Shown here in pieces: positions 1 through 8,388 of a DNA stretch of 64,000 nucleotides. The notes beneath the pieces were generated by a model. It was not told where the DNA came from. It made no database searches and worked only from the letters and a program-made list of their open reading frames with translations. Each line of letters starts with the position of its first letter. Position 1 is the stretch's first letter. This DNA is from Candidatus Electrothrix rattekaaiensis. Its GTDB lineage: Bacteria; Desulfobacterota; Desulfobulbia; Desulfobulbales; Desulfobulbaceae. The stretch is taken from positions 744,001 to 808,000 of the forward strand of contig JAVQMD010000002.1 in NCBI GenBank assembly GCA_032595675.1, in the 5' to 3' direction. Both the position numbers and the translations under genes were made by a program.

Positions 1-2133
1 GCGGATCATTTTAATGATTTTTCTCGGAATGATTATGATGGGGATGCTGCCTATGAGACAATATCGGTTTCCGGCCAAGAATTTACCGAGGCTGTACAGG
101 TCGAAATCAAAAAAGCCCCTTCTGCAGATTCTCGCGTCAATATGACGATTAACTCACCGATACAGCTCCGTCAGGATGATATTATTCTTGTATCATTCTA
201 TGCTAAAACAGTGACAGCAAGTTCAACGGGAGCCGGACATCTTGAGTTCCTTTTGCAGCATAATGGTGAGCCATGGACGGAATATGTTTCGTGGCCTTTG
301 GATCTTGGAACTGAATGGAAAAGATATTATATCCCCTTTACTGTCCAGACCTGGAGAGCGAAAAGGGGAGAATACTATGTTCCTCCTCCATCAGGTGGAG
401 ATGACAACACCTTTGGGGCAGGAGAGGTTCGGTTTCGTTTTTCTCTCGGTTATCACCCCCAGAAACTTCAGTTTGCAGATATGCGGATAGTCAATTATGG
501 CTCTTCTATAGCTGGAACTCAGTTGCCGGTTACGTCTCTTTTACCAAAGGGAAATAACATTATTATATCAGAAAGCTCTCCGAGTACTGGTGGTGGAACC
601 TGGAGACCTGATTTGCTCGCCCAAGCCGATGCGGGAAATATGTATCTCCCGGATTTTAGTTATGCCGGGTATCATAGCGGCGAAGAACCTTTGCCAAATG
701 GTGAGGGGTGGAAAACAATTAATGTCCTTGATTACGGAGCAACTCCTAATGACGAAACTAATGATACCAAAGCAATAAAGAATGCTATTACAGCGGCAGA
801 AAATATTAGCGAGCCGGTAATACTATCTTTTCCACCAGGGAAATTCATTGTTAGGAATGTGTTGATAATAGATAAGGAAAATTTTATTTTGCGGGGGGCT
901 GGAAGTGGAATAGGCGGGACAGTGTTGGCAGTATTAAGACCAATGAAGGAAATGACCAAGCCTAGTTTGATACAAGACCTTGAGGAAGATATTGTTTCAT
1001 CAAATAGGCGTACTGACAATGGAGACCTGTTTTCACCTTTCTCTTGGTCTGGTGGTGTTATCTGGCTGGGGAGCACTGAGTTCAGAGGTGCGACTGGGAC
1101 AGCAGCAGAGACAATGGGAACGGCTCTTCGAGGTTCGCATACCCTATCCACTAAGGATGCGAGTAATGTTACATCTGGAGATACTGTTCAGTTAAGATAT
1201 AACGACAATTCCACTACAAACCCTTTACACGATCATGTGTATGGTTGTTCCTCTGCTGACTTACCAGAAGGATTTGGGGGGAGTTTATCGAAGAATCCAG
1301 AGGTTTGGCAGAATATTACCGTGGAGAGCGTGTCGGGAAATGTGGTGAAATTTAAAGAGCCCTTGAATCATGACATCCAATCGGGTTGGAGTGGTCAATT
1401 GAAAACAAGGGCATGGTTCCCTGAGATGGGCGTAGAAGGCATTGCTATAGAGTTTCCCAATGTGCATTATGCGGGGCATCATATAGAGGAAGGTTATAAC
1501 GGCATATTTATTAAGGATGGTTTGAATTGCTGGGTGAGAGATGTTAAAATTACAAACAGCGATTCAGGAATTATCATTGAAACCAGTAAAAATGTAACTG
1601 TACAGAATGTTGTTATTGATGGGCGTGGAGGTCATTATGCCTTGATGACTGCGGATTCCGATCAGGTCTTATTTCGTGATTTTCAATCAGATACTCAGAC
1701 CTGTCACAGTTTGAGCTTTAATACTGCTTCCAGAACTGCGGTGTATACGCACGGGAGGGTGAATGCGGTTTCCTTTGATCAGCATAACGGGATGAACCAT
1801 CAGAATCTTATGGAAGATCTTGATGTCGTTGGGGAAACACGGGATATCTGGGTTCACGGAGGTAATGATTCTGAGCGACCAACCCACGGTGCCTTCAATA
1901 CCTTTTGGAACTTGCGCTTCAGTCCAGCCGGGCAGGTGCCGGTGCAGGGTACCTCAATTAAAGATGGACCGAATGCATATATGATTGGGCTTTCTACTGA
2001 TGCGCTGCTGATGTTCACTTATGGCCCTGATGCATATACAGAGGGCCTCGGTCGGAGAGATCTTGCTGTTCAGTCGCTTTATGATTATCAGCTAACGCGT
2101 CGTACTTCAAAAGGTGCCGCAGAAGAGCAGTGA
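1..2133 (+). CDS. Beta-helix (pectate-lyase-like) protein with N-terminal carbohydrate-binding-like domain, 5' partial
   Basis: The reading frame is open from base 1, so the true start lies outside the window; the first internal ATG is at 142. The visible N-terminal third (to about residue 180) is beta-rich and looks like a CBM4/9-type carbohydrate-binding module. It is followed by the typical start of a pectate-lyase superfamily right-handed beta-helix (INVLDYGATPNDETNDTKAI, then a PPGKF-like strand and a RGAGSG turn). Short beta-strand repeats with Asn and Val ladders continue to the end. The stop overlaps the ATG of the Wza-like gene by one base, so the two are probably cotranscribed. By family analogy it would bind and cleave or epimerise the polymer made by this locus. 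The substrate cannot be read from the sequence. Catalytic residues were not assigned. Confidence 0.75.
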   Translation, partial: ADHFNDFSRNDYDGDAAYETISVSGQEFTEAVQVEIKKAPSADSRVNMTINSPIQLRQDDIILVSFYAKTVTASSTGAGHLEFLLQHNGEPWTEYVSWPLDLGTEWKRYYIPFTVQTWRAKRGEYYVPPPSGGDDNTFGAGEVRFRFSLGYHPQKLQFADMRIVNYGSSIAGTQLPVTSLLPKGNNIIISESSPSTGGGTWRPDLLAQADAGNMYLPDFSYAGYHSGEEPLPNGEGWKTINVLDYGATPNDETNDTKAIKNAITAAENISEPVILSFPPGKFIVRNVLIIDKENFILRGAGSGIGGTVLAVLRPMKEMTKPSLIQDLEEDIVSSNRRTDNGDLFSPFSWSGGVIWLGSTEFRGATGTAAETMGTALRGSHTLSTKDASNVTSGDTVQLRYNDNSTTNPLHDHVYGCSSADLPEGFGGSLSKNPEVWQNITVESVSGNVVKFKEPLNHDIQSGWSGQLKTRAWFPEMGVEGIAIEFPNVHYAGHHIEEGYNGIFIKDGLNCWVRDVKITNSDSGIIIETSKNVTVQNVVIDGRGGHYALMTADSDQVLFRDFQSDTQTCHSLSFNTASRTAVYTHGRVNAVSFDQHNGMNHQNLMEDLDVVGETRDIWVHGGNDSERPTHGAFNTFWNLRFSPAGQVPVQGTSIKDGPNAYMIGLSTDALLMFTYGPDAYTEGLGRRDLAVQSLYDYQLTRRTSKGAAEEQ

Positions 2134-3176
2134 TGAAAAATCGGGCTTGTTTCTGTACAGGGAGGGGGAGGGCCGAGAGGCTTTTCCTCTCTTTTTGCTT
2201 TTTTTTTCTTGTTGTTGCACTTGGTGGTTGCGGTGACCCTGAGATAAATATACAGCATGCCGACTTGAAGAAATCAGAGGCTGTCGAGCCGATGATTTCT
2301 GCTGAATATCTTGTTGGGGTAGGCGATGAGCTTGAAATAATGTACTATATTGACTCCGGCAGTGAGTCGGCAGATTACCTGATTGATACGGAAGACGAGC
2401 TTCTCGTAGAATTTGATTACTATCCGAAGTTAAACAAAGAAGTCAAAGTAAGGCCGGATGGCTTTATTACTCTTCCCCGTGTGGGAGATGTTAAAGCTGC
2501 TGGTTTGAGACCCCGAGACTTAGCGGAAAAAATCACAACGTTATTTGAACCTTTTTTTACTCGTCCGGGTGCTACAGTTGATGTCGTTGATTTTAATGTT
2601 AAAGTTAATAATTTGAAGAATGCTATTACAACAACGACCAGAGGTGAATCAAAGCAGGTGACTGTGCGTCCTGACGGCAAAGTGTCTTTGCCTTATGTTC
2701 ATGATGTGCTTGCTAAAAATCTTACCTGCCGTGAACTCAGTCAAGCATTGACGAAAGAGTACCGAAAGTTTGTGAGGAACGTGAGCATCGCAACTGCAGT
2801 TCTCCAGGCGCATTCCAATAGAGCGTATGTATTGGGTGAGGTAAGGCGCTCAAACTTCTATGAATTAGCAGGCCCTCTCACTCTGACTCAGCTAATTGCT
2901 AGTGCCGGAGGATTTTCTGAGTATGCGAATACACATCAGATAGTCCTTATCAGGAGAACGAAAGACGGGCACCCTACGGCTCGACTTTTTGATATGAATA
3001 GTATTATGGGGAAAGGGGACATGAATTCTGATCCGATAATACATCAATATGATGTTGTCTTTGTGCCGAGAACCAAAATTTCACAGGCGGCTTTGGTTAT
3101 GGATGCCATGTCTTCTCTCTGGAATATAATTCCAGCTAGATTTTCTTATTCACTTGGCGGGAAAGACGTTGAGTAA
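2133..3176 (+). CDS. Wza-like polysaccharide export lipoprotein
   Basis: Predicted outer-membrane export protein of 347 residues. The N-terminus is a lipoprotein signal: a charged start, a hydrophobic run and the lipobox ALGGC, with Cys near residue 34. Two successive polysaccharide-export modules are visible, each with the VRPDG(F/K)(I/V)(T/S)LP signature (about residues 105-120 and 175-190). A soluble-ligand-binding-like segment follows (AYVLGEVRRSNFYELAG, then LTLTQLIASAGGFSEYA). An in-frame GTG lies one codon upstream (2130), but the ATG at 2133 is preferred because it overlaps the preceding TGA. The wzz-like gene starts immediately after the stop. Known Wza proteins form an octameric outer-membrane channel for capsule or EPS; that role is inferred here. 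Confidence 0.88.
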   Translation: MKNRACFCTGRGRAERLFLSFCFFFLVVALGGCGDPEINIQHADLKKSEAVEPMISAEYLVGVGDELEIMYYIDSGSESADYLIDTEDELLVEFDYYPKLNKEVKVRPDGFITLPRVGDVKAAGLRPRDLAEKITTLFEPFFTRPGATVDVVDFNVKVNNLKNAITTTTRGESKQVTVRPDGKVSLPYVHDVLAKNLTCRELSQALTKEYRKFVRNVSIATAVLQAHSNRAYVLGEVRRSNFYELAGPLTLTQLIASAGGFSEYANTHQIVLIRRTKDGHPTARLFDMNSIMGKGDMNSDPIIHQYDVVFVPRTKISQAALVMDAMSSLWNIIPARFSYSLGGKDVE

Positions 3177-4619
3177 ATGATGGGTAATACCGGAACAGTA
3201 ACAAGTAATCTGAAAATAGATCCACGTGATATTTTATTTATCATTTTTTCTAAATTTTATGTACTCGTCGGGGTTTGTGTGATCGTTGTAGCCCTTGTTG
3301 CGGTAAAGACCATGAAAGCTGTGCCGGTCTATGAGGTTTATGCATCAGTTTTGATTAAACCGTTGGTGGATACCCGCCGCTTACTTCATGCTAATCGTTT
3401 TATGGTCGATCCGGTGATGGCAGAGGATATAAACTCTGAAATCAAACTGATGAATTCACGCGAGCTGATGTTGCGGGTGATGAAAAAATTGGGGACGTTG
3501 GAAAGAATTAAAAAAAAGAGGGCGGATAAATCAAAAGACAAGAGTCTGTTGGTTGAGTGGGGCATTGAATATGAAGCGTCCGATATAGATAAGGCTCTTG
3601 GTTCTATTCGTAGTGGTTTGGATATTTCCTCTGTGACGGTATCTCATATGATACAGATGACCAAATCAGGAGAAGATCCTAAAAAAATTACGAAAATTCT
3701 CAGGGCGATCTTGGATTGTTATATTGATTTTCATATTGAAGCCCGCAAGATGGTCGGTACCGTCGATTCTTACAGGAAACAGGCGGCATCCTATGATGAT
3801 AAAATACGCAAACTTGAAGAAAAGCTGAAAAAAATTCAGAAAAAATGGTTTATTATTGATCCTGAAGAACAATTTTCTTTTAATATTAAACAAATTCAGC
3901 TCCTTCAGGATTCTTTGTCACAGGTTAGGGCGGAGGTCGCTTACCAGCAGACCAAGGTCAACTTATTGGAAGAATATCTGAAAAAAGGTGTTATTCCTAT
4001 GATTGAAGAATATCGGGCTGCTGGTGCCTTTACAGAACTCAACAAAGTTTATTTACCTTTACTTGTCGAGAAAAAGGGAATCGAACTGCTCTATAAAAAG
4101 TCATCTCGGGAATATAAGGATATAGACAGTCAGGAGAAACAGCTTGAAAAGGAGATTCGTAAAGAACAAAAACGGCTGTTGGCCGGGATGAAGATCGATT
4201 TAGAGGCATTGATAAGGAAAGAAAGTATATTGCAGGCGGAAATTGATCGTTCTAAAAATGAGGTTGCACTGTTGAAGGAAAAAGAAATCGACCAGAGTCG
4301 TGTGGCGAGGAGACTGAAACGATATAAAAAAAGCTATGAACTCTATATGGATAAATTGGAAGAGGCACAAGTTGCTGAGGAGATGGAGAATGCAAGGGTT
4401 GCTAATGTTTTTGTCGCAAATTGGCCAAGGGAACCCTCTGTACCTGTAGCACCGGATAAAAAGAAGATTCTTCTTCTTGCCCTCCCCGCAGGAATAATAG
4501 CAGGAATAGGAGCTGCTTTTGCTGCTTTTTATTTAGACCATACAATAAAAAGACCAGAAGATTTAGAGCGATGTTCAGGAGTTCCAGTGTTCTCTTCATT
4601 AGGAATTGTCCGTCGATAA
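3177..4619 (+). CDS. Wzz/GumC-type chain-length determinant protein
   Basis: Inner-membrane polysaccharide copolymerase-like protein of 480 residues. A first membrane span is near residues 20-45, followed by a long periplasmic region with strong coiled-coil character (many Lys/Glu heptads, about residues 190-400). A proline-containing motif (NWPREPSVPVAPDKKK) precedes the second membrane span near residues 440-465. This layout is diagnostic of the Wzz superfamily. It begins directly behind the Wza-like stop codon, with no space for another promoter. There is no cytoplasmic kinase domain, so the partner ATPase is probably the next gene. Its role would be to set polymer length and couple synthesis to export. 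Confidence 0.88.
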   Translation: MMGNTGTVTSNLKIDPRDILFIIFSKFYVLVGVCVIVVALVAVKTMKAVPVYEVYASVLIKPLVDTRRLLHANRFMVDPVMAEDINSEIKLMNSRELMLRVMKKLGTLERIKKKRADKSKDKSLLVEWGIEYEASDIDKALGSIRSGLDISSVTVSHMIQMTKSGEDPKKITKILRAILDCYIDFHIEARKMVGTVDSYRKQAASYDDKIRKLEEKLKKIQKKWFIIDPEEQFSFNIKQIQLLQDSLSQVRAEVAYQQTKVNLLEEYLKKGVIPMIEEYRAAGAFTELNKVYLPLLVEKKGIELLYKKSSREYKDIDSQEKQLEKEIRKEQKRLLAGMKIDLEALIRKESILQAEIDRSKNEVALLKEKEIDQSRVARRLKRYKKSYELYMDKLEEAQVAEEMENARVANVFVANWPREPSVPVAPDKKKILLLALPAGIIAGIGAAFAAFYLDHTIKRPEDLERCSGVPVFSSLGIVRR

Positions 4620-4709
4620 ACAGAGAAGCAGTATTTCTTTTATTGAGCAGCTTTTTAATTTGGCAACTTATTTTATTGGTTAACCATTTAATTTTGTACG
4701 GTAAAGTGA

Positions 4710-5939
4710 ATGTATATACCGCTAAAAATGGCAGCCGATAGAGCAGGGCTGACTGAAGAAGAGCTTATGAGTCTTGCTTTAAACGGTATGCTTCAGTTTT
4801 TTTTCCCTCATGCTGAAAAAAGTTGGCAGCCGGTGCCGGATGATAAAGTCCGGCAGGTGTACGCTACGCAGAATCAAAGGCCAAGTTGCGCAAAGATGTC
4901 CTCTCAAGAATATCGTGATTTTGTACTGGGGGACCATCATATATGGTTTAAGGAAATGTTTTTTTTACGGGAGGAAGATATCTACAGGATTATTGCACAT
5001 AATTCATATGGATACATAAAAAAATATGCTACAAACCACCCGGGCCGGAGAAGCAAAAAAAATATATTCAAGGGGATTGGTAGAATTGCCCGAGCACTCT
5101 GTTTAAAGCGAGAGAAGGGAACAGGCAAGAGATCGGAAAATAAAAATTCTTCTGCAGAGGAGGCGCATACTATGGGGAGTTCTGGAGGAAATTCTGATGG
5201 AGGTTTCGAAAGTACGCAGAATATTTCTCCTCCGCCATCTCCAAGAAACACTAAAAGGCGGCTCCTGCGGCATAAACCGGCATTATGGATGGTTGAGCCG
5301 GAACGATATTCCGGTATAGTAGAGGGCTTTCGGGCACTGGCCAATAAGATTGCCTTTATCAGTGACACTAAAAAAAAGAAAGTGTTTCTGATGACAGGCA
5401 GCGATAACCAAGTCGGCACCTCCACTATTCTCTTCAATACTGCCTTGATGATGGGGAGAAATATGTTTGATCGAAGGATTCTGCTTGTTGACGGCAATAT
5501 TGACCACCCGTCCGTGCATGTAGCTTTTGGGCAATCTCCCGCCGTCTGTCTAATGGATTATCTACTTGTTGGAGCGTCATTGGCTGATGTTGTTCAGCCC
5601 ACTTTTCTTCCTAATTTAGATATAATTACCTGTAACCGGATAGATGATCCATTGCTGTCTCCCTTTACAAGGCCGACATTTTCTCGTTTTTTTCAAGACG
5701 TCAAAGAACATTATGAAGTTATTCTTCTGGATTCAGCACCAGCTTTGCATTCGAGTCACACGAGAATGCTCCTCCCGCAATCAGATGGAGCTATTATTGT
5801 GGCTGAAGCGGATAAGACTCGGGACAGGGTGCTTGAAGAGCTTGTACGTCTCCTGAACATGGAGGGTGCGACACTTTTGGGTAGCTTTTTGAATAAGAGG
5901 CGGTTTGTTATTCCGAAGTGGATTTATCGAGTTCTGTAA
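4710..5939 (+). CDS. CpsD/CapB-like ATPase with degenerate Walker A and extra N-terminal region
   Basis: The C-terminal half (about residues 190-409) follows the bacterial tyrosine kinase / MinD-like fold: a SGIVEGFRALANKIAF segment, Walker A position at about 228-238, Walker A-prime strand ILLVDGNIDHP and Walker B-like strand VILLDSAPA. The P-loop reads GSDNQVGTST where family members have G-x-x-x-E-G-K-S-T, so the invariant lysine is a threonine. The second acidic residue of the usual DxD after LLVD is also changed. There is no C-terminal tyrosine cluster. The first 180 residues are not part of the usual kinase: a helical start (TEEELMSLALNGMLQFF) followed by a basic, Ser-rich linker. It follows the wzz-like gene by 90 bp. 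It may be a non-catalytic partner of Wzz or use another nucleotide-binding mode. Confidence 0.75.
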   Translation: MYIPLKMAADRAGLTEEELMSLALNGMLQFFFPHAEKSWQPVPDDKVRQVYATQNQRPSCAKMSSQEYRDFVLGDHHIWFKEMFFLREEDIYRIIAHNSYGYIKKYATNHPGRRSKKNIFKGIGRIARALCLKREKGTGKRSENKNSSAEEAHTMGSSGGNSDGGFESTQNISPPPSPRNTKRRLLRHKPALWMVEPERYSGIVEGFRALANKIAFISDTKKKKVFLMTGSDNQVGTSTILFNTALMMGRNMFDRRILLVDGNIDHPSVHVAFGQSPAVCLMDYLLVGASLADVVQPTFLPNLDIITCNRIDDPLLSPFTRPTFSRFFQDVKEHYEVILLDSAPALHSSHTRMLLPQSDGAIIVAEADKTRDRVLEELVRLLNMEGATLLGSFLNKRRFVIPKWIYRVL

Positions 5940-5945
5940 TGAAAT

Positions 5946-7412
5946 ATGAGAATTTTTTTTTCTCGGCATAATATCCGTTTCGCCATTGAGCTGTTCATTA
6001 CTGTTCTTATTGGACTTTTTGTTGCACAGGCAGTGCTGCAAACGTCGGTAATGGAGGAGAAATGGACGAAGGCTTTACTCCTTGGTTTGATTGGAATAAC
6101 CGGACTTATCGTTATCCCTGATAAAGAAAATTTTTTGCTTTATTTTTCAGCTTTTCTGCTTCCTTTCAGTCTTTCGTTTCACCCGGTATACGTAGATGCG
6201 AATTTTTTTAGACCGCTTAATGGGTTTGAAATTAAGGCCTTTGATTTTCCTCTTGCATTAATATTGCTCTTTTGGGCAATGCGACTTATACGTATGAAAG
6301 AGAAGATTCATCTCCATCTCTGGATAACTCTTCCATACCTTGTTATTTTTGTGTTATGTGCTGTCAGCTTGACCCGAGTGGCAGCACATCCGGCGGTTAA
6401 GGCAGGTGCCCTGTTTTTGGTTTTGAAAAATCCGGTTATTTTTCTTTACCTTGCTAATAATCTCTCGAAACGACGCATTGTTTTTTCCCTTATCGGGGTA
6501 CTGCTGTTAACTGGTTCTTTGCAAGCCATTATCGCTATAGGGCAATATATTAAAGGAGGCCCGCTCGGACTCGGAATGCTTGGTGAGATGGACTCCCTTT
6601 ATGCCTCTGCGGCGGGCACAGACACACTTTTCAGAATGGGAGGAACAGTAGGACATCCGAACAAGCTAGCAATGATGCTTGCTTTTCTGCTCGAAATAAA
6701 CTTTGCTGTTTTATTTATCAAATCCTCCGACTGGTTAAAATGGATGCGATTCGTTCCTATATTTTTCATGCTTCCTGCTATCATCTTGACCTATTCAAGG
6801 AGTGCATGGGCCTCATTAATCTTAGGTGGCTCACTGAATGTCTATTGGTGCAGATCGAAGAAAACGCAGCAAAAGGTTATTTCCGCTCTTTTGGTCGTCG
6901 GTGTTTTTAGCGTAGTCGGAACCTCGTCAGTTGCTTTGATTCCTTCGGTAAGGAACCGAATTTTCGCTGATGATGGTGGAAGTGGTACAGATATTCGAGA
7001 TGAACTTAAAACGATAGCAAAGAATATCATTGATCATCATTATTGGATAGGAGTGGGATTAAATAATTATACATCTGTTGTGAGAAAGTACGATAATTCA
7101 AAAAGTGGAGCGACTTGGGGATTTGCCATGCCCGTGCATAATGAATTTTATCTCGTTGCAGCTGAAATTGGCGTCCCGGCGGCAGTTGTTTTTGTAATAT
7201 TGCTTGTGATTATTTTTTTTCTTCATATTTCTATTGGATTGACGAGTAAAGACAAGGATTCAGAGTACCCATATCTGGCTATCGGTTTTTTATGTGGTTG
7301 GCTAGGTTGGGCTTTTCATCACAGGACGTTATTTGAATATGTCTTTTTACAGCATGATATATGGTTTTGTCTGGGAATTACTTTGGCCTTGAAAAATAAT
7401 CTTAAAACATGA
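5946..7412 (+). CDS. Wzy / O-antigen ligase-like polytopic membrane protein
   Basis: Predicted inner-membrane protein of 488 residues with about ten to twelve hydrophobic segments. A large periplasmic loop region near residues 330-400 carries the Wzy_C-type pattern: IGVGLNNYTSVVRKY, then PVHNEFYLVAAEIGVPAA. The HNEFxxxxxExG motif is typical of O-antigen polymerases and ligases. It starts six bases after the ATPase stop, so it is in the same operon. Either polymerisation of repeat units (Wzy) or ligation is possible; with Wza, Wzz and Wzx homologues nearby, polymerase is the better guess. Confidence 0.8.
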   Translation: MRIFFSRHNIRFAIELFITVLIGLFVAQAVLQTSVMEEKWTKALLLGLIGITGLIVIPDKENFLLYFSAFLLPFSLSFHPVYVDANFFRPLNGFEIKAFDFPLALILLFWAMRLIRMKEKIHLHLWITLPYLVIFVLCAVSLTRVAAHPAVKAGALFLVLKNPVIFLYLANNLSKRRIVFSLIGVLLLTGSLQAIIAIGQYIKGGPLGLGMLGEMDSLYASAAGTDTLFRMGGTVGHPNKLAMMLAFLLEINFAVLFIKSSDWLKWMRFVPIFFMLPAIILTYSRSAWASLILGGSLNVYWCRSKKTQQKVISALLVVGVFSVVGTSSVALIPSVRNRIFADDGGSGTDIRDELKTIAKNIIDHHYWIGVGLNNYTSVVRKYDNSKSGATWGFAMPVHNEFYLVAAEIGVPAAVVFVILLVIIFFLHISIGLTSKDKDSEYPYLAIGFLCGWLGWAFHHRTLFEYVFLQHDIWFCLGITLALKNNLKT

Positions 7413-7449
7413 AAAGAATGGTTTCCCTTCTTTCAGGACTGGAGAACAT

Positions 7450-8388
7450 ATGAACATCAATGGATTAGTAAAAAAAGTCCCTATTAAAATCCTGTGGCAG
7501 ATTTTGCGGGTTTTTCGTTTTACGACCAGATGGTATGAGCAGATTGAGGTGGAATACTACACCAAGTTAACTGATCATAATCTTTCTCATGAGAAGCACC
7601 AACTTATCCCCATCGAGGAACTTGCACCTGTTTTTGTCTTATCTACAGGGAGATGCGGCACGCAAACCATGTCTGCCTTAGCAGAGCTCATTTCCGATGT
7701 TGATTCCCATCATGAGCCTGAGCCAACACTCCTGGAGGAATCTTATTTGTATTTCATGCAGTTATGTCCAGAGACACCGAATGATTTTTGGCAACAATTA
7801 CTCGGTGCCAACCGGGACGAATTAATTCGTCAGGCGGCTCGCTCGGAAAAAAAATATTTTGAAACCAATAACCGTATGGCCCTGTTATGTGATCTTTTAG
7901 TCAAATATTATCCTGGAGCAAAATTTATTCACCTTGTTCGTCATCCCTGCGATTTTGTACGATCCGGTATGCGAAGAGATTATTACAAGAATCATCCTTG
8001 GGATTTTGTCAGGATGAGCCCTCAGCAGGATGATCCTGCATCTGCTGGATGGAAAGAAAGTAGCCAGCTGGAGAAATGTTCGTGGCTCTGGGCAAAAACA
8101 AATTCTCATATTAATAGGGTACTGGAGACAATAGCTGAAGAACGAAAGTTGTTTGTGCGCTCTGAAGATATTTTTAATAATGTCGGAAGTACAGTGGAGA
8201 ACGTTTTGTCATTTATCAGTACTGATCATACGCCGGATTCTAAAAAAATAGAAAATGTGTTGGGGATGAAATTAAATCAGCAGACACATGGAATTTATCC
8301 AACATGGAAGGAGTGGCCCGAGGAAGAAGCGCAAATTTTGCAGCATCATTGTGGAGAGTTGATGAAGAAATACAGCTATGATCTCTGA
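7450..8388 (+). CDS. PAPS-dependent sulfotransferase family protein
   Basis: The protein has the two PAPS-binding signatures of sulfotransferases. The 5'-phosphosulfate loop is FVLSTGRCGTQTMSAL (about residue 60). The 3'-phosphate motif is KFIHLVRHPCDFVRSGMRRD (about residues 157-176). A His/Glu-rich stretch (DSHHEPEP) sits near residue 85, and the helix-rich C-terminus carries the usual late YPxW-like segment. A ribosome-binding site (GGAG) lies seven bases before the ATG. The stop lies 11 bases inside the flippase gene. The location between Wzy- and Wzx-like genes suggests that it sulfates a sugar of the polymer or of its lipid-linked unit; the acceptor is unknown. Confidence 0.82.
   Translation: MNINGLVKKVPIKILWQILRVFRFTTRWYEQIEVEYYTKLTDHNLSHEKHQLIPIEELAPVFVLSTGRCGTQTMSALAELISDVDSHHEPEPTLLEESYLYFMQLCPETPNDFWQQLLGANRDELIRQAARSEKKYFETNNRMALLCDLLVKYYPGAKFIHLVRHPCDFVRSGMRRDYYKNHPWDFVRMSPQQDDPASAGWKESSQLEKCSWLWAKTNSHINRVLETIAEERKLFVRSEDIFNNVGSTVENVLSFISTDHTPDSKKIENVLGMKLNQQTHGIYPTWKEWPEEEAQILQHHCGELMKKYSYDL

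Noticed and set aside
4982-5497. A 171-codon minus-strand frame opposite the CpsD-like gene
   Set aside because: It is antisense to a supported gene, with Ser/Leu-rich composition typical of shadow frames.
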